Counted from the first letter of the stretch, positions 34,483 to 44,164 are shown. The stretch: 64,000 nt of DNA from Rhodocytophaga aerolata (GCF_030503435.1 NZ_JAUKPO010000007.1:1-64000); one strand, 5' to 3'. Made by a program: numbers and translations. Notes: generated by a model from the letters alone, not told the origin.

Positions 34483-36888
34483 ATGTTTAAAAATTATTTA
34501 GCTACTGCCTTACGGAACCTGGGCAGGAACAAGAGCTATGCGGCTATAAATATTTTTGGTTTAGCCCTGGGCATTACTTGCAGCCTGGTGATATTTCTGG
34601 TTGTAAAATTTGAATTAAGTTTCGATGCCTTTCATACAAGGAAAGACCAGATTTACCGCATTAACACCCATGTGGTCTTTAACGGGCAAGATAATGCCTT
34701 ACCTAATGTGCCTTTCCCTTTTATAGAAGCTATGCGGAATGATATACCTCAGCTGGAAGAAGCTACTATGATAAACTATGTAGGTGGCGGTATGGTAAGT
34801 ATAACCAGAGATGGCCAGGAGCCAGTACGCTACCAGGAGGAAAATGGCATTGCCTATGTTGAACCCAGGTTTTTTTCTATGTTCGACTATACCTGGCTGC
34901 ATGGCAATCCGCAGAGTTCGCTTACAGAGCCCCGTTCAGTGGTGCTTACCGAAACACAGGCGATAAAGTATTTTAATGATAAGGCTCCTATAGGCAAAGT
35001 GCTGCGGCTCAACAATACCTACGATCTGAAAGTAACAGGTATCCTCAAAGACTTCCCGGCTAACACCGATTTTCCGTTTACAGTACTCATTTCTGATGCT
35101 ACCCTGAAAGAAGTATTTTCAGAAGAGAACCGTACAAACTGGATTAACCTGAATTATTATACCCAAGGCTTTATTGTATTGCCCAAAAATGTAACTACGA
35201 ATACATTGGCGGCACAACTGAAAACATTCGCTGCCAAGCATATGGGGGCTGAAGCAGCCAGAAGCATTTCGTATGTACTGCAGCCTTTGTCTACCATCCA
35301 CTTCGACGACCAGTATGGCAATTATACCGGTAGGGTGGTAGCGAAAGAAACGATATGGGCATTGGCCTTGGTAGGAGTATTCTTAATCATTACAGCCTGC
35401 ATCAATTTCGTGAACCTGGCTACGGCGCAAGCTATTAAGCGGGCTAAGGAAATAGGCGTACGTAAAGTATTAGGCAGCAGCCGGAGTCAGTTGTTCTGGC
35501 AGTTTATCTGGGAAACGAGTTTAATTACTTTTTTTGCCATGCTGGTGTCCGTAGGATTAACCATACTGGCTTTACCTTCGCTCCGTGAAATTCTGGACCT
35601 GGAAATCTATTTTACCCCGCTGCAAGATCCGGTAGTTATTGCCTATATGGGGGCAATATTGCTTGCTGTTAGCTTCTTATCTGGTTTCTATCCGGCCCTT
35701 ATTTTGTCTGGCTTCAATCCCATTCAGGCTTTGAAAAGCAAATTTGCTACGCACAGCACTGGCAGCTTATCGTTGCGGAGAGGGCTTGTAGTTGTACAGT
35801 TTTGTATTTCGCAAGTGCTTATTATCGGCACCATTGTAGTTGCCAGCCAGATGGAGTATTTCCGCACCAAATCGTTGGGGTACGATAAAGAAGCCGTACT
35901 GACAGTACCTCTGGCCAGTACTCAGGATTTGAATTTTGAAACCATGCGTTCTGAGTTGATGTCGCACCCTGGAGTAGCTAAGGTTAGTTTTTCCAACCTG
36001 AGTATTTCATCCACCGGGCGGTCGCGGACTGGTTTCAGTTATGCCAGAAACGGAGCAGTAGAAGACTTTATTACCGATGTAAAATTTGGCGATGAGCAGT
36101 ATCTGGAATTATACAAGCTAAAATTACTAGCCGGCCGCAATTACCTGAAAGGAGATACTATTAAAGAAGTGGTGGTAAACGAAGCACTGATCAGGCAGCT
36201 AGGGTTTAAGAGCCCGGATGAAGCCATTGGTCAGCGGATTTCGTTGTATGGCCAGGTTAATATACCCATTGTGGGAGTGGTGGAGGATTTTCATGTAACC
36301 TCTTTGCGGGAAGGAATTGAACCTTGTATTCTGGCTACGTATAACCGGACTTACCGGACAATCAACATTAAGCTAAATACCGTTCAACTGAAAGAAGCCA
36401 TAGCGCATGTAGAAAAAGTATGGACTAAACAGTATCCGGAAAACATATTCCGCTATGAGTTTTTAGACCAGACCGTTGCCAGCTTCTACCGGAATGAACA
36501 GCGGACTTCCAGCCTGTTTAAGCTGTTTGCCGGAATAGCCATATTTATTGGCTGTCTGGGCTTGTTTGGATTAATTGCCTTTATTACTACCCAGAAAACC
36601 AAAGAAGTAGGTATCCGCAAGGTGTTAGGGGCTTCAACTGCACAGATATCCTTGCTGTTTTTCAAAGAATTTGCGGTACTTGTGATATTGGCCTTCCTGG
36701 TTGCCGCACCCATTGCTTATTACCTAATGAACAGCTGGCTTGAAAACTTCCAGTATAGTATTCCTTTGGGAGCTGGTATATTCCTTGTAGCCATAGCCGT
36801 TTCGCTGCTCATTGCAGGCATAACCGTGAGCTACCAATCGATAAAAGCAGCATTAGCTAACCCAATTAAAAGCTTGCGGAACGAGTGA
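34483..36888 (+). CDS. FtsX/MacB-like permease P8
   Basis: 801 residues, last of module 2. It forms a recognisable subgroup with P17: both have ITACINFVNLATAQAIKR(A/S)KE(I/V)GVRKVLG, the TM5 segment VVxQFCISQxLIIGT followed by VVASQM(E/D)(Y/F)FR, and KEAVLT. Coupling loop 2 is KEVGIRKVLGAS. The second periplasmic domain has GRNYLKGD and VEDFHVTSLREGIEP. In the last third, QKTKE replaces QRTKE. The first half ends SGFNPIQALKS; the protein ends NPIKSLRNE. It converges with the ScyD-like gene; only 81 bp, filled with GCAGAGGGCA/TGCCCTCTGC arms, separates the two stop codons. Confidence 0.9.
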   Translation: MFKNYLATALRNLGRNKSYAAINIFGLALGITCSLVIFLVVKFELSFDAFHTRKDQIYRINTHVVFNGQDNALPNVPFPFIEAMRNDIPQLEEATMINYVGGGMVSITRDGQEPVRYQEENGIAYVEPRFFSMFDYTWLHGNPQSSLTEPRSVVLTETQAIKYFNDKAPIGKVLRLNNTYDLKVTGILKDFPANTDFPFTVLISDATLKEVFSEENRTNWINLNYYTQGFIVLPKNVTTNTLAAQLKTFAAKHMGAEAARSISYVLQPLSTIHFDDQYGNYTGRVVAKETIWALALVGVFLIITACINFVNLATAQAIKRAKEIGVRKVLGSSRSQLFWQFIWETSLITFFAMLVSVGLTILALPSLREILDLEIYFTPLQDPVVIAYMGAILLAVSFLSGFYPALILSGFNPIQALKSKFATHSTGSLSLRRGLVVVQFCISQVLIIGTIVVASQMEYFRTKSLGYDKEAVLTVPLASTQDLNFETMRSELMSHPGVAKVSFSNLSISSTGRSRTGFSYARNGAVEDFITDVKFGDEQYLELYKLKLLAGRNYLKGDTIKEVVVNEALIRQLGFKSPDEAIGQRISLYGQVNIPIVGVVEDFHVTSLREGIEPCILATYNRTYRTINIKLNTVQLKEAIAHVEKVWTKQYPENIFRYEFLDQTVASFYRNEQRTSSLFKLFAGIAIFIGCLGLFGLIAFITTQKTKEVGIRKVLGASTAQISLLFFKEFAVLVILAFLVAAPIAYYLMNSWLENFQYSIPLGAGIFLVAIAVSLLIAGITVSYQSIKAALANPIKSLRNE

Positions 36889-36903
36889 GCCAAGAGCATT
36901 TTT

Positions 36904-36969
36904 GCAGAGGGCACGATGAAATGAATAGTTCTGTATTTCTACATGCCCTCTGCTCTATGCCCTCTGCCA
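36904..36969. terminator. inverted repeat between convergent P8 and ScyD-like genes
   Basis: GCAGAGGGCA (36904-36913) pairs with TGCCCTCTGC (36944-36953); a second right-arm copy TGCCCTCTGCC follows at 36959-36969. The position between two converging stop codons suggests a bidirectional terminator, but there is no clear T-run. Sequence-related arms occur in other array linkers. Confidence 0.5.
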
Positions 36970-37995
36970 CTAATATACATTTAAAATTTTCTTGATTTTG
37001 CCTTCTGCCAGGCTGTTTACATAGTAGGTATTCGCATTGCGTTTAGCAACGGAGGTAGGCAGGTTCAGCTTATCAACCAGGACTAAGCTGGAATCTGGCG
37101 TAACCCTGGTGAGGCGGCCTGTATTGGGTTTAAATCCTTGCTCTCCAAATTCAGCAAATTGCAAAGCTAGAGGCTGATGTTTGGCATCCAGGCTGATATC
37201 GGTGAGCATTGTAAATCCTTCTTTATATACTGAAACCTCTCCGGCCATATTTACCTGATAGATTCTGGCTTTTCCGGTAGGGAAGGGGAAACCTGTTAAC
37301 GTAGAGACAAAAAAGCGGTGACCGTCATAGGCAATACCAGTAGGCACAGAATGGATGCTGGGTGGCCCGATAGGAAGTGGATTGGGTATATTAGGGAACG
37401 TAGCAAACACACTTAACTGGCCGGTTTTGCTGCGGCGGATAATAGCATTGGCCGCTGCATCATTAATAAATAGATCGCCTTCAGGGCCTGCTGTTAAATT
37501 AAATGGATTAGATTCTCCGGTGTCTTCAGCAAATTCATACTCCAGCACAAACGTGCCAATATCTTCGGTTGCCAGATCTTCCGCTTTTACGGGAGCATCG
37601 CCAGGATGATAGGAAGCCATATCAAATTTATAAAGCTCGCCAAAGGCATGCAGAATCCATACAATGCCATCTTTTACCAGTAAATGGTTCAGGCCTACCG
37701 CTGTCTGGTCCTGTTCATTATATTCGGAAGGAAATCCCTCAATCACTGTATACTTGGTACCATTTTCAGTGATAATAAGTACTTTGCCATCGTTATTGCC
37801 AGTACCAATTTCCGTTACCCATAGGTTGCCCTTGGCATCAAGCGTCATACCAATGGGTGCGGCAAGTCCGGAGACAAACTCCTTTACCTCAATTTTGCGG
37901 GGTTTTACTTCATGAAAAATGTCTAATAATTCCTGGCAGCCGGTTGTCATCAGCAAGGCTGCCGCAGCCAAAAGTGTAGATAGTTTGAAACGCAT
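36970..37995 (-). CDS. ScyD/ScyE-like beta-propeller lipoprotein
   Basis: 341 residues. The signal peptide ends in lipobox LMTTGC with Cys20 as the lipidation site, so it is anchored in the inner or outer membrane. The mature part is an NHL/SMP-30-like propeller with VSGLAAPIGMTLDAKGNLWVTEIGTG, LNHLLVKDGIVWIL, FNLTAGPEGDLFINDAAANAIIRR and SVPTGIAYDGHRFFVSTLTG blades. This pattern fits the ScyD/ScyE family, whose name comes from the cyanobacterial scytonemin cluster; no such pathway is implied here. The ATG at 37995 was chosen because the signal peptide starts there; the upstream open frame to 38136 is not signal-like. Encoded opposite to the permeases, 298 bp downstream of the kinase stop. 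Confidence 0.7.
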   Translation of the reverse strand: MRFKLSTLLAAAALLMTTGCQELLDIFHEVKPRKIEVKEFVSGLAAPIGMTLDAKGNLWVTEIGTGNNDGKVLIITENGTKYTVIEGFPSEYNEQDQTAVGLNHLLVKDGIVWILHAFGELYKFDMASYHPGDAPVKAEDLATEDIGTFVLEYEFAEDTGESNPFNLTAGPEGDLFINDAAANAIIRRSKTGQLSVFATFPNIPNPLPIGPPSIHSVPTGIAYDGHRFFVSTLTGFPFPTGKARIYQVNMAGEVSVYKEGFTMLTDISLDAKHQPLALQFAEFGEQGFKPNTGRLTRVTPDSSLVLVDKLNLPTSVAKRNANTYYVNSLAEGKIKKILNVY

Positions 37996-38293
37996 AAAAA
38001 AATGGTTAAGGTGGTAAAAAAAAGACCTCTTACAAAAACAGGGAAAGGTTGTTACCGAAGGATGTAAAAACTGTTTTTGCAATGGTTTTCTGAAGAGAAA
38101 TATAGAAAAATTTTTATGCCAATAGCAAGCAAGCAACGGACTTTATTTTTCTGTAATTAGCTTACTTTCTATAGGTTAACGTATAGGCAGCAAATGGTAC
38201 GTTGCTTTGATCGTATGCGCTACATTCTTCAAGACACAGGTAGTGCGTGTGTGATAGCTGCCAGCTTATATAACTACTTAGCAAGCCGGTGAA

Positions 38294-41257
38294 TTAGGTA
38301 CTAATAGGTTGTTGATCCCCTAAGTTGGGGATTTCTATGGTAAAGGTGGTTCCTTTGCCAGGCTCAGAGGCCAGGGCTATGGTTCCTTTTAGTTTCTTTA
38401 AATTTTCTTTTACAATATACAAGCCCAGTCCGGAGCCTACGTTTTTATCGGTAGCCCGGTAAAACATCTCAAACACTTTAGCCTGGTGCTCTTTGGCAAT
38501 GCCTTGTCCGTTATCTGCAATAATGATTCGTATACGCTGCTTGCCTTCAGGCCTGGCTGTTATAGCAATAAACTGCTCTTTGGAAGGATCATGGTAGCGG
38601 ATGGCATTGGCAATAATGTTATGCAACACCACCGTTAAGCGGTTTTCGTCGGTATAAAATTTAGAAGGCTGTTTAATATCTGTGCGGAAGTCAATGGATT
38701 TGGCTTCTTCCATAAACTTTAAATCATCTACTGTGCTGCTGATCATCGCGGCAAAGTCTGCTTCGCTGACAACAAGTTCAGTGCGGGAGTTTTTAGAGTA
38801 GTAAATGATATCCTGAATGAAGGTATCCAGCTTACGTACACTCTTTTCCATTAAAACCAGGTACTGTCTTTTTTGCTCTTCATCTTTCTCCAGGTGCGAT
38901 AAGTTTATAAGACCCATGATCGAAACCAGCGGAGCGCGTAAGTCGTGCGATGCCCTGTATACAAACTGGTCTAACTCATGATTAATCTTTTGCAGCTGGA
39001 GGTTATAATTTTGCAGATTTTCTTCTGCCTTTTTCCGCTCGGTAATATCTCTGAAATAAACCGTAAGCCCTTCTTCAGAAGGATAGACGTTTACTTCTGT
39101 CCAGACATTGGCCGGTGTGTAGCATTCCTCAAAATGCACTGGTACTTGTTCATCCAAAGCTCTGTTGTATTCTTCATAATATTTTAAATTTCGTGTAGCC
39201 GGAAAAACTTCCCAGAAGGTTTTACCTGTTATTTTCTCCCGGTTAATATTCGTTATTTTCTCAGCGGTTTTATTCCAGTACGTAACCGTAAAATGTTTGT
39301 CTAAGGTAAAAAAACCGTCGCCAATGCTGTTCAAAATATTATTGAGCCGTTCTGCGGTTTGTTCTACGAGTTTCTGGGCTTTTTTCGTAGGGGTTATATC
39401 TTTCAGGATACAGTAAACTCCGGTTATTTCTTTGTTGATAATAATAGGAATATTTATTAAATGTGCCATCAGGAGGTCGCCTGTGGGCATAATAAAATTA
39501 ATTTCCAGGTCTTGCGGATGCCCTTCACAGGCTTTCTTAAAATAATGCACTGCCTGATCCCGGTCCTGTGGGGCTACCAGCGGAACAAACGATTTATTGA
39601 GTAATTCTTCTATAGGTGCGCCAGCTAACGTAGCCATTGCCGGGTTGAGGCTTATAAAATTGCCTGTTAAATCCATGGCGCACACCGCATCGGGGTGGTA
39701 TTCGAACAACGATTTGTAGCGTTGCTCGTTTTCCTGTAACTTTTGCTCTATCTGCTTACGGCTGGTAATGTCTTGCGTTACTACCAGGATATGATCTATA
39801 GACTCATTTTTAATTAGGGGAACGGTGGTGCATAAATAATACCTGGTATCAAAATGCAGTTCCAGGAATAAGGATTCCCCTTCAAATGTAGGGGCTATTT
39901 TCTCTTTGATATATTCACCAACGTGTAATCCAAATATTTCATTTAGTTGCCTGCCCGTAAGCATATCCGAGGTTACGTTATAACGGGTTAGTTCCTGGCC
40001 TTCCATCAGCAATACGTTGAACTCTTTATCGCAGATAGAGATGGTACCATTGGGGTAGTTTTGCGACAAAGACCTGTATAATTGCTCACTTTGCTTTATC
40101 CGTTCTTCGGCAGCTTTTTTTTCACTGATATCCCGGCCAATCGTAAACATACAACTGCTCTCTTCCGACCATGAACCCGTCCACAGCATAGGGATGAGCC
40201 GGCCGTCTTTATGGACAATGCGGTGTTCAAAATCAGTCATAATGCCTTCAGCCATAAACTTCTCTGACATGGCAATGGTTTTCTCCATATCTCCCGGATA
40301 TACTAATTTTCCCAGCGACTGGCCGATCAATTCTTCCGGATTATATCCCCATAGGCGTTGGCAAGCCTGGCTTACCTGGACAAAGTGTACCTCTTTATCA
40401 AACACACAAATGACGTCTAGGGAATGCTCAAAAATCCCTTTGTTAATTTGCAGGGCTTTTTGTAAAGCCTCATTTTTCTCTGAGAGCATTTCCTCCGCCT
40501 GCCTTTTATGGGTAATTTCCCGCTGAATAGACACATAATGAGTAACCGTACTATTTTCGTCTGGTACTGGTACGATGGAAAACTCCACCCAGAAGGGCTG
40601 CCCGGATTTGGTGTAATTAATAAGTTCAACCGTTATAGGGGTATTTGTTTCCAGGGCTTTACGGATTTGGTCGAGTGCTGTACGGCTGGTGGCTGGTCCC
40701 TGTAAAAACCGGGGGCTTTTACCCAGCACTTCTTCCTGCGTATACCCAGTAATCTGCGTAAACGCAGGATTGGTATACACAATCTGAGGTCCAGGTTCAT
40801 CAATAGGGTGGGCTTTCGTAATCATTATGGCATCATGGGCATGTTTTACAAAGGGCTCCATTAGCCGCAGGCATTCTTCCGGATTGTCTTTACCAGAAGT
40901 GCTTTTAAAATAAAGCATAGCTCCCAGGATGGTTCCATCGGCTCCGGTCAGCGGCTTTGCTTTGGCTTGTGCTGGTATACTTTCTCCGCTTACTGTTCGA
41001 AGCCAGACATCTCCCGTCCATGGTTTATTAGCTGAAATATGGCTAAAAATGCTATTGTAAACGTTTGCAGGCAGCAAGCCAGTTAAACCGCCATATGATA
41101 AAATTTGCTCCTGGCTGCTCCCCTTTAACAAGTGCTGACAGGCGGTATTAATAAACGCAAGTTTTCCTTCAAGGGATAGGATACACACAGCATCTCCTAT
41201 ATCCTCTACTAGCGAGATAAAGGGTTGTAGTTTTTGGTTCTTTTCTTCTGCCCGCAT
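38294..41257 (-). CDS. cytosolic six-PAS hybrid-free sensor histidine kinase
   Basis: 987 residues with no membrane segment or receiver domain. Six PAS units lie at about 12-119, 134-251, 273-379, 391-500, 512-622 and 635-740, then HisKA with the phospho-acceptor His771 (RASHDLRAPL) and HATPase_c with N-box HNIIANAIRYHD (879-890), DNGQGI (915-920), F-box FEMFYR and GSGLGLYIVK (941-950). PAS2 is LOV-like, but GRNCRFLQ is replaced by GKSPRFLQ (179-186), so the photoactive cysteine is Pro182 and blue-light adduct chemistry is not expected. No response regulator gene is adjacent. The ATG at 41257 was preferred to an in-frame TTG at 41275. It is divergent from P9 across 447 bp. Confidence 0.9.
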   Translation of the reverse strand: MRAEEKNQKLQPFISLVEDIGDAVCILSLEGKLAFINTACQHLLKGSSQEQILSYGGLTGLLPANVYNSIFSHISANKPWTGDVWLRTVSGESIPAQAKAKPLTGADGTILGAMLYFKSTSGKDNPEECLRLMEPFVKHAHDAIMITKAHPIDEPGPQIVYTNPAFTQITGYTQEEVLGKSPRFLQGPATSRTALDQIRKALETNTPITVELINYTKSGQPFWVEFSIVPVPDENSTVTHYVSIQREITHKRQAEEMLSEKNEALQKALQINKGIFEHSLDVICVFDKEVHFVQVSQACQRLWGYNPEELIGQSLGKLVYPGDMEKTIAMSEKFMAEGIMTDFEHRIVHKDGRLIPMLWTGSWSEESSCMFTIGRDISEKKAAEERIKQSEQLYRSLSQNYPNGTISICDKEFNVLLMEGQELTRYNVTSDMLTGRQLNEIFGLHVGEYIKEKIAPTFEGESLFLELHFDTRYYLCTTVPLIKNESIDHILVVTQDITSRKQIEQKLQENEQRYKSLFEYHPDAVCAMDLTGNFISLNPAMATLAGAPIEELLNKSFVPLVAPQDRDQAVHYFKKACEGHPQDLEINFIMPTGDLLMAHLINIPIIINKEITGVYCILKDITPTKKAQKLVEQTAERLNNILNSIGDGFFTLDKHFTVTYWNKTAEKITNINREKITGKTFWEVFPATRNLKYYEEYNRALDEQVPVHFEECYTPANVWTEVNVYPSEEGLTVYFRDITERKKAEENLQNYNLQLQKINHELDQFVYRASHDLRAPLVSIMGLINLSHLEKDEEQKRQYLVLMEKSVRKLDTFIQDIIYYSKNSRTELVVSEADFAAMISSTVDDLKFMEEAKSIDFRTDIKQPSKFYTDENRLTVVLHNIIANAIRYHDPSKEQFIAITARPEGKQRIRIIIADNGQGIAKEHQAKVFEMFYRATDKNVGSGLGLYIVKENLKKLKGTIALASEPGKGTTFTIEIPNLGDQQPIST

Positions 41258-41704
41258 AGGCGTGGAGTAAATCAACTACTTACGGTGTATCAAAAAATAT
41301 TAACATACTGCAGCCTAGTAGTATACGGAAACTGGCATATAAAAGTAGCTGCTTATCCACTACAGATTAAAAAAAATAATTGAAAAATTCAATTTTATAT
41401 GCCTAATAATTAAGTATATCTGTACCGACCCTATCAGTGGGAAACTTGCCGGACGTATAGTAAAGAAATGTAGGCTACTTACCCGCTCCATAGTTACCCA
41501 TTGCATACAGATTACAGTAGGTGTAATACGCACACAAAAAATGTTGTAAAATGTATGTCCGATAACGTACGTAAAAGTGTTCGTTTCCGGACACTTTTTT
41601 AAGTAGATATTACTAAGGCAGCATGTAATATATTGAATACTAATACTTTACTCTAAAGGCAGATTTCTTGAAGTAGCCTCTCTTACCTTCACCTGTAGAC
41701 CGTT
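41258..41704. other. 447-bp divergent intergenic region, kinase / P9
   Basis: No ORF or RNA gene recognised. It holds an AT-rich dyad AATTGAA-AAA-TTCAATT (41378-41394) closer to the kinase, and the twin-dyad element (41556-41593) closer to P9. Promoters for both genes must lie here but none matches the consensus fully. Confidence 0.5.
41556..41593. promoter_or_regulatory. twin-dyad operator upstream of P9
   Basis: TGTCCG-ATAA-CGTACG (41556-41571), a 6-bp spacer, then TGTTCG-TTTC-CGGACA (41578-41593). The dyad starts are 22 bp apart, 111 bp before the P9 ATG. It is the best-conserved copy; flanking G and C extend the second dyad to GTGTTCG...CGGACAC. Confidence 0.7.
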
Positions 41705-44092
41705 ATGCTGAAAAACTATCTCACCATTGCTATACGCAATCTGCTCAAATATAAGGTTTATTCCTTCATTAACATTTTTGGGTTAGCCGTTGGAATTGCC
41801 TGTTGCTTGTTTATTTTTCTGTTTATCCAGAATGAGTTAAACTACGATAAGTTTCATGCTGATGGCAAGCGTATATTCCGCTTGTTGCGCAGCTCAGATG
41901 AGAATGGCGATAGAAAGGGTACCCCTGCCACATCCGGCCCGTATGCCCCCAGCCTGCAAAACGATTTTCCCAGTGATATAGAAGAAACCATGCGTGTGCT
42001 GCATATTGGGGGCGGTGTGTTAATTACCCTCAACAACCAGTCGTTTATGGAAAAGCAGTGCATGTTTGTAGACTCTACTTTTTTTCAGTTCTTTTCTTTT
42101 CCTCTGGAAATTGGAGATCCTAAAACGGTACTGAATGCACCTAATAGCATGGTACTGAGCCGGGCCGCTGCTAAAAAATATTTCGGTAATGCTGACCCTA
42201 TCGGAAAAGTGCTGACCATGGACGGAGAAGACCAGTTTACAGTAACTGGCATTATGGGGCCTCTTCCAGGGAACTCACACATTGTACCAGATATGCTGGT
42301 GCCTATGAGCTTGTTTAAAAATCAGGAGTGGTTTAATGAGTGGTGGAACAACAGTATGTCTACCTATGTGAGGCTGTCGCCCAACGTAAGCGAACAGCAG
42401 TTGGAAGCGAAACTGCCTGTTTTTATGGATAAGTACATGGGGGAAGAATTTAAAAAGTTTGGGAGCAAAGTAGCCCTAACCTTACAGCCGCTGGAGAACA
42501 TCTATTTTGATAACGAAACCCAATACGACCAGGCATCGCATGGCGATAAGAAAGTAGTATACATATTTACAGCCATTGCCTTGTTTATCCTGGTGATTGC
42601 CTGCATTAACTTCATGAATTTGTCTACCGCCCGCTCCATGGGACGTGCCAAAGAAGTTGGCCTGCGAAAAGTAATGGGGGCGTACAAATCTCATCTGGTT
42701 GCCCAGTTCCTGAGCGAATCTATTGTGCTTTCCTTTATTTCCTTGCTGCTTGCCATGGGTATCGTATGGCTTTTTAAACCTGCCTTCAATACATTTATTG
42801 AAAAAGAGTTAACCATTCCCTTCGGTGCTTTCTTCATTGCATTGATTCTGCTGGGAATAGCCGTATTGGTGGGGTTATTTGCAGGCACGTATCCGGCCTT
42901 TTTCCTGTCTTCGTTTCAGCCGATTAAAGTACTTAAGGGCCGTTTTAAAGCCAATCCGCAAAGCGCCTGGTTACGCAAAGGCCTGGTAGTCGTGCAGTTC
43001 AGCATTTCCATCATTCTTATTATTGGTACATTTATTATTACCAGGCAGATGGAATTTACCCAGCAAAAGAAACTAGGCTATGACAAAGAACATGTAGTGC
43101 TCGTACGCATTAACAACAACGATATCCGTACAAACAAAGACCGGTTTAAAACTATACTCGAGCAGGAATCGGATATTCTAAGTATTTCAGCCATGTCTGG
43201 CGAACCTGGCGGCTTTCACGATAGATTTATTGTAGACATTCCTGAGAAAAAAGAAGACAAATGGCAGTTCCGCACGGTATTCACCGATTTTGATTATATA
43301 AAAACTCTGGGTATGAAAGTAGTAGCCGGGCGGGATTTTTCAAGGGATTTCGGTACGGATACCACCCAGGCAGCCATTATTAATGAAACGGCAGTAAAAC
43401 AACTCGGATGGACCAATGAAGAAGCCTTAGGAAAAGACATTACGATTACCTTACGGGAAGATGCTCCCCGCAAAATTGTAGGCATTGTGCAAGATTTTCA
43501 CTTCTCTTCCCTGAAAGACAAAATAGATCCTATGATACTTGTGGTAGCCAAAGATAACCGGGTTATGGCTGTTAAAATTAAGCCCGGCAATCCGCAGCAG
43601 GCCCTCCAGAAAATAGAAAAAGCCTGGTTAACGGTAGCCCCGCAATACCCCTTCGAATATACCTTCCTCGACCAGGTTTATGAAAACCTGTATAAATCGG
43701 AGCAAAAGCAGATGGCTGTATTTAGTGTATTTGCTTTTATTGCCATTTGTATTGCGTGCCTGGGTTTGTTCGGGCTGGCAGCTTTCACAGCTGAGCAACG
43801 AACCAAAGAAATGAGTGTACGCAAAGTGTTAGGTGCCGATGTTTCCAATATTGTACTGCTCTTATCTAAAGATTTTGTAAAACTGGTACTGCTGGCGATT
43901 GTGATAGCCTCACCGGTTGCCTGGTATGCCATGACCAAGTGGCTGGAAGATTTTGAGTACAGTGTAGCTATCCGGCCTGATACTTTTCTGATAGCAGGTA
44001 TCTGTGCCATTGTAATTGCCTTGCTTACGGTGAGCTACCATGCCATAAAAACGGCTTATACAAACCCAGTGAAAACGTTACGCAATGAATAA
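41705..44092 (+). CDS. FtsX/MacB-like permease P9
   Basis: 795 residues, head of module 3 and preceded by the best-conserved twin dyad. TM1 about 19-42. First periplasmic domain: MVLSRAAAKKYFGNADPIGKVL and VTGIMGPLPGNSHIVPD. Coupling loop 1 is KEVGLRKVMGAY. Loop 2 is KEMSVRKVLGAD, with Ile-Gly changed to Met-Ser, as also happens at the Gly in P10 and P11 (KEIS). Second periplasmic domain: GRDFSRDFGTD and QDFHFSSLKDKIDP. The first half ends SSFQPIKVLKG; the tail is NPVKTLRNE. It lies after the two-gene minus-strand interruption. Its stop codon is in the left arm of the linker element 44086-44164. Confidence 0.9.
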   Translation: MLKNYLTIAIRNLLKYKVYSFINIFGLAVGIACCLFIFLFIQNELNYDKFHADGKRIFRLLRSSDENGDRKGTPATSGPYAPSLQNDFPSDIEETMRVLHIGGGVLITLNNQSFMEKQCMFVDSTFFQFFSFPLEIGDPKTVLNAPNSMVLSRAAAKKYFGNADPIGKVLTMDGEDQFTVTGIMGPLPGNSHIVPDMLVPMSLFKNQEWFNEWWNNSMSTYVRLSPNVSEQQLEAKLPVFMDKYMGEEFKKFGSKVALTLQPLENIYFDNETQYDQASHGDKKVVYIFTAIALFILVIACINFMNLSTARSMGRAKEVGLRKVMGAYKSHLVAQFLSESIVLSFISLLLAMGIVWLFKPAFNTFIEKELTIPFGAFFIALILLGIAVLVGLFAGTYPAFFLSSFQPIKVLKGRFKANPQSAWLRKGLVVVQFSISIILIIGTFIITRQMEFTQQKKLGYDKEHVVLVRINNNDIRTNKDRFKTILEQESDILSISAMSGEPGGFHDRFIVDIPEKKEDKWQFRTVFTDFDYIKTLGMKVVAGRDFSRDFGTDTTQAAIINETAVKQLGWTNEEALGKDITITLREDAPRKIVGIVQDFHFSSLKDKIDPMILVVAKDNRVMAVKIKPGNPQQALQKIEKAWLTVAPQYPFEYTFLDQVYENLYKSEQKQMAVFSVFAFIAICIACLGLFGLAAFTAEQRTKEMSVRKVLGADVSNIVLLLSKDFVKLVLLAIVIASPVAWYAMTKWLEDFEYSVAIRPDTFLIAGICAIVIALLTVSYHAIKTAYTNPVKTLRNE

Positions 44093-44164
44093 TGATGAAT
44101 GACCATGGACGACTGAATATAGATTGAGTAATGCCTGAGTAATCAACCCTCATTATTCACTAAT
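44086..44164 (+). repeat. stop-codon-anchored linker element, P9-P10
   Basis: TGAATAATGA (44086-44095, containing the P9 stop) pairs with TCATTATTCA (44150-44159). The 20-nt block 44126-44145 and the 15-nt block 44150-44164 are identical to the P5-P6 linker. It ends 13 nt before the P10 ATG. Confidence 0.7.

Noticed and set aside
41378-41394. AT-rich dyad AATTGAA-AAA-TTCAATT as a terminator
   Set aside because: It lies between divergent gene starts, where no transcript ends are expected; kept only as a note in the intergenic entry.
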